Of a stretch of 29,173 nt of DNA, positions 28,404 through 29,173 are shown one piece after another. The position numbers and the translations under genes were made by a program. The stretch's first letter is position 1, and each line of letters begins with the position of its first letter. A model generated the notes under the pieces. That model saw only the letters and a program-made list of their open reading frames with translations. It did not search any database and was not told where the DNA came from. The DNA is taken from the IMG/VR virus record IMGVR_UViG_3300047321_000440, positions 1 through 29,173 of that record. One strand, 5' to 3'. The stretch is from a virus.

Positions 28404-28777
28404 CCGCCCCGAGCATGGCCGACGAGCCCCGCCATGTCAGCATCACTGCCGACGGCGTCATGGGCACCGTGGCGATCGACGGCACCGACATCAGCAGGTC
28501 GGTGCAGGGCTACAACCTGGAGCACCGCGTTGGTGCGGCACCGCTCCTTGTCCTCTACACCACCCCCCACCGGGGACTCGACTTCGAAGGCCTCGCCCAC
28601 GTGGCGGTCGGTGACCAGACAGACCCCGGGGAAGCGGTCGCCGCGTTCCTCGCCAACGTCGACCCGAGCGCCCTGCATCAGGCCGCCCTGGCGCGTGACG
28701 ACCTCGACGGCAGTAAGCACGAGGTCACCCGGGCAATCCTGGCGCAGCTCGCCGACTGGGCGCAGGGGAAAGCCTGA
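28400..28777 (+). CDS. Hypothetical phage protein, 125 aa
   Basis: The ATG at 28400 overlaps the previous stop (ATGA). The 125-aa product starts MTAPSMADEPRHVSITADGV and has a beta-rich N-terminal part (GTVAIDGTDISRSVQGYNLE, PLLVLYTTPHRGLDFEGLAH) followed by a helical C-terminus (HEVTRAILAQLADWAQ). The pattern IDGTDISRSVQGYNLEHR is common in small actinophage proteins from the head-tail region, with unknown role. Its TGA overlaps the next ATG by one base. Confidence 0.7.
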   Translation: MTAPSMADEPRHVSITADGVMGTVAIDGTDISRSVQGYNLEHRVGAAPLLVLYTTPHRGLDFEGLAHVAVGDQTDPGEAVAAFLANVDPSALHQAALARDDLDGSKHEVTRAILAQLADWAQGKA

Positions 28778-29173
28778 TGGCCGGCCTCGACCAGGCGCTC
28801 GCCGGCGTCACCAAGTGGATCGGGAGCAACCTCCTGATCGACACTGTGCGCGTCACCCTGCCAGCCACCGGCGAACCCGTCCTCAACACCACCACCGGGC
28901 AGCTCGAGTACCCGGAGGGCGGCGTGCTGTACGAGGGCCCCGGTGCGGTGGTCCCGTCCAGCGGCACGACGGAGCGGGCAGCGATCCAGGATGCCGTGCA
29001 GCCGTGGACGCAGCAGGCCAAGCTCTCCTACTTCCTCCTGACCCCTCTGACGGCACCTGTCCCGCCGGAGAACGCGGTGGCGTCCGTGGTTGGTGTCCAC
29101 GACCCGTCGCGTACGGCCCTGATCGGCCGGACGTGGACGTGCGCCGGACCGGGCATGGCCAGCACGGTGGAAG
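28777..29173 (+). CDS. DUF6093-like head-tail adaptor, N-terminal part (runs off right edge)
   Basis: The ATG at 28777 overlaps the preceding TGA. The 132 visible residues start MAGLDQALAGVTKWIGSNLL and continue with DTVRVTLPATGEPVLNTTTG, VLYEGPGAVVPSSG, LSYFLLTPLTAPVPPENAVA, DPSRTALIGRTW. The order DTVRVTLPATG...LYEGPG..V...YFLLTPLTAP...G..W is that of DUF6093-type proteins, found between minor head and tail genes of actinophages and thought to close or connect the head. Family assignment is from memory of the pattern. The C-terminus lies outside the window. Confidence 0.65.
   Translation, partial: MAGLDQALAGVTKWIGSNLLIDTVRVTLPATGEPVLNTTTGQLEYPEGGVLYEGPGAVVPSSGTTERAAIQDAVQPWTQQAKLSYFLLTPLTAPVPPENAVASVVGVHDPSRTALIGRTWTCAGPGMASTVE

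Noticed and set aside
1-29173. CRISPR array, IS element, integrase gene, tRNA or rRNA
   Set aside because: None is visible: no regularly spaced direct repeats with unique spacers, no transposase or recombinase motifs, and no RNA-gene signatures on either strand.

Overview
The window is high-GC DNA (roughly 65-70% by eye) with strong GC bias at third codon positions, GTG and ATG starts, AGGAGG-type ribosome sites, U-less hairpin terminators and dense ATGA/GTGA gene overlaps. The protein families (GntR/HutC repressor, Spd-like membrane proteins, FtsK/TraB-type translocase, actinophage head proteins) point to Streptomyces or a close actinomycete, and to a mobile element rather than core chromosome. 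No rRNA, tRNA, CRISPR array, insertion sequence or integrase was found.

Region 1 (1-5394) holds accessory genes. A leftward, translationally coupled operon of small proteins runs off the left edge and ends there in an ASCH-domain protein. Then come single genes, several of them leftward and followed by near-identical terminator hairpins, two membrane-anchored proteins with exported C-terminal domains, and two tiny Cys/Trp-rich proteins, each preceded by a copy of one inverted 18-bp element. Region 2 (5400-9075) is leftward and looks regulatory or replicative: a GIY-YIG/GntR fusion, a replisome-organiser-like winged-helix protein, a conserved small protein, a MUG113-type GIY-YIG protein and a GntR/UTRA repressor. 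The repressor's upstream region carries spaced TAGTRCT repeats and faces the next operon.

Region 3 (9278-19036) runs rightward and resembles the transfer module of Streptomyces conjugative plasmids and actinomycete integrative conjugative elements (AICEs). It has small coupled genes, membrane proteins of Spd type (one carrying a GIY-YIG domain), a DUF6197 protein, a long Gly/Ser/Lys-rich coiled-coil protein, a small helical protein and a 760-aa FtsK/TraB-like DNA translocase with a C-terminal winged helix. A 95-bp nested inverted repeat splits the operon. Strong hairpins and a leftward lipoprotein gene close the module.

Region 4 (20063 to the right edge) is a rightward phage head and packaging module in lambda-like order: small and large terminase, portal, scaffold, gpD-like decoration protein with an inserted beta domain, gpE-like major capsid, connector genes, a minor head protein and a head-tail adaptor cut by the edge. 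A 13-bp GC-rich element recurs exactly three times, just upstream of terS, portal and scaffold, and looks like a shared control signal.

The main point of interest is that a conjugation-type transfer module under a KorSA/TraR-like repressor is joined directly to a phage packaging and capsid module. This suggests a phage-plasmid, a conjugative prophage or a capsid-forming satellite. Which one cannot be decided here, because the tail, lysis, integration and partition genes would lie outside the window.
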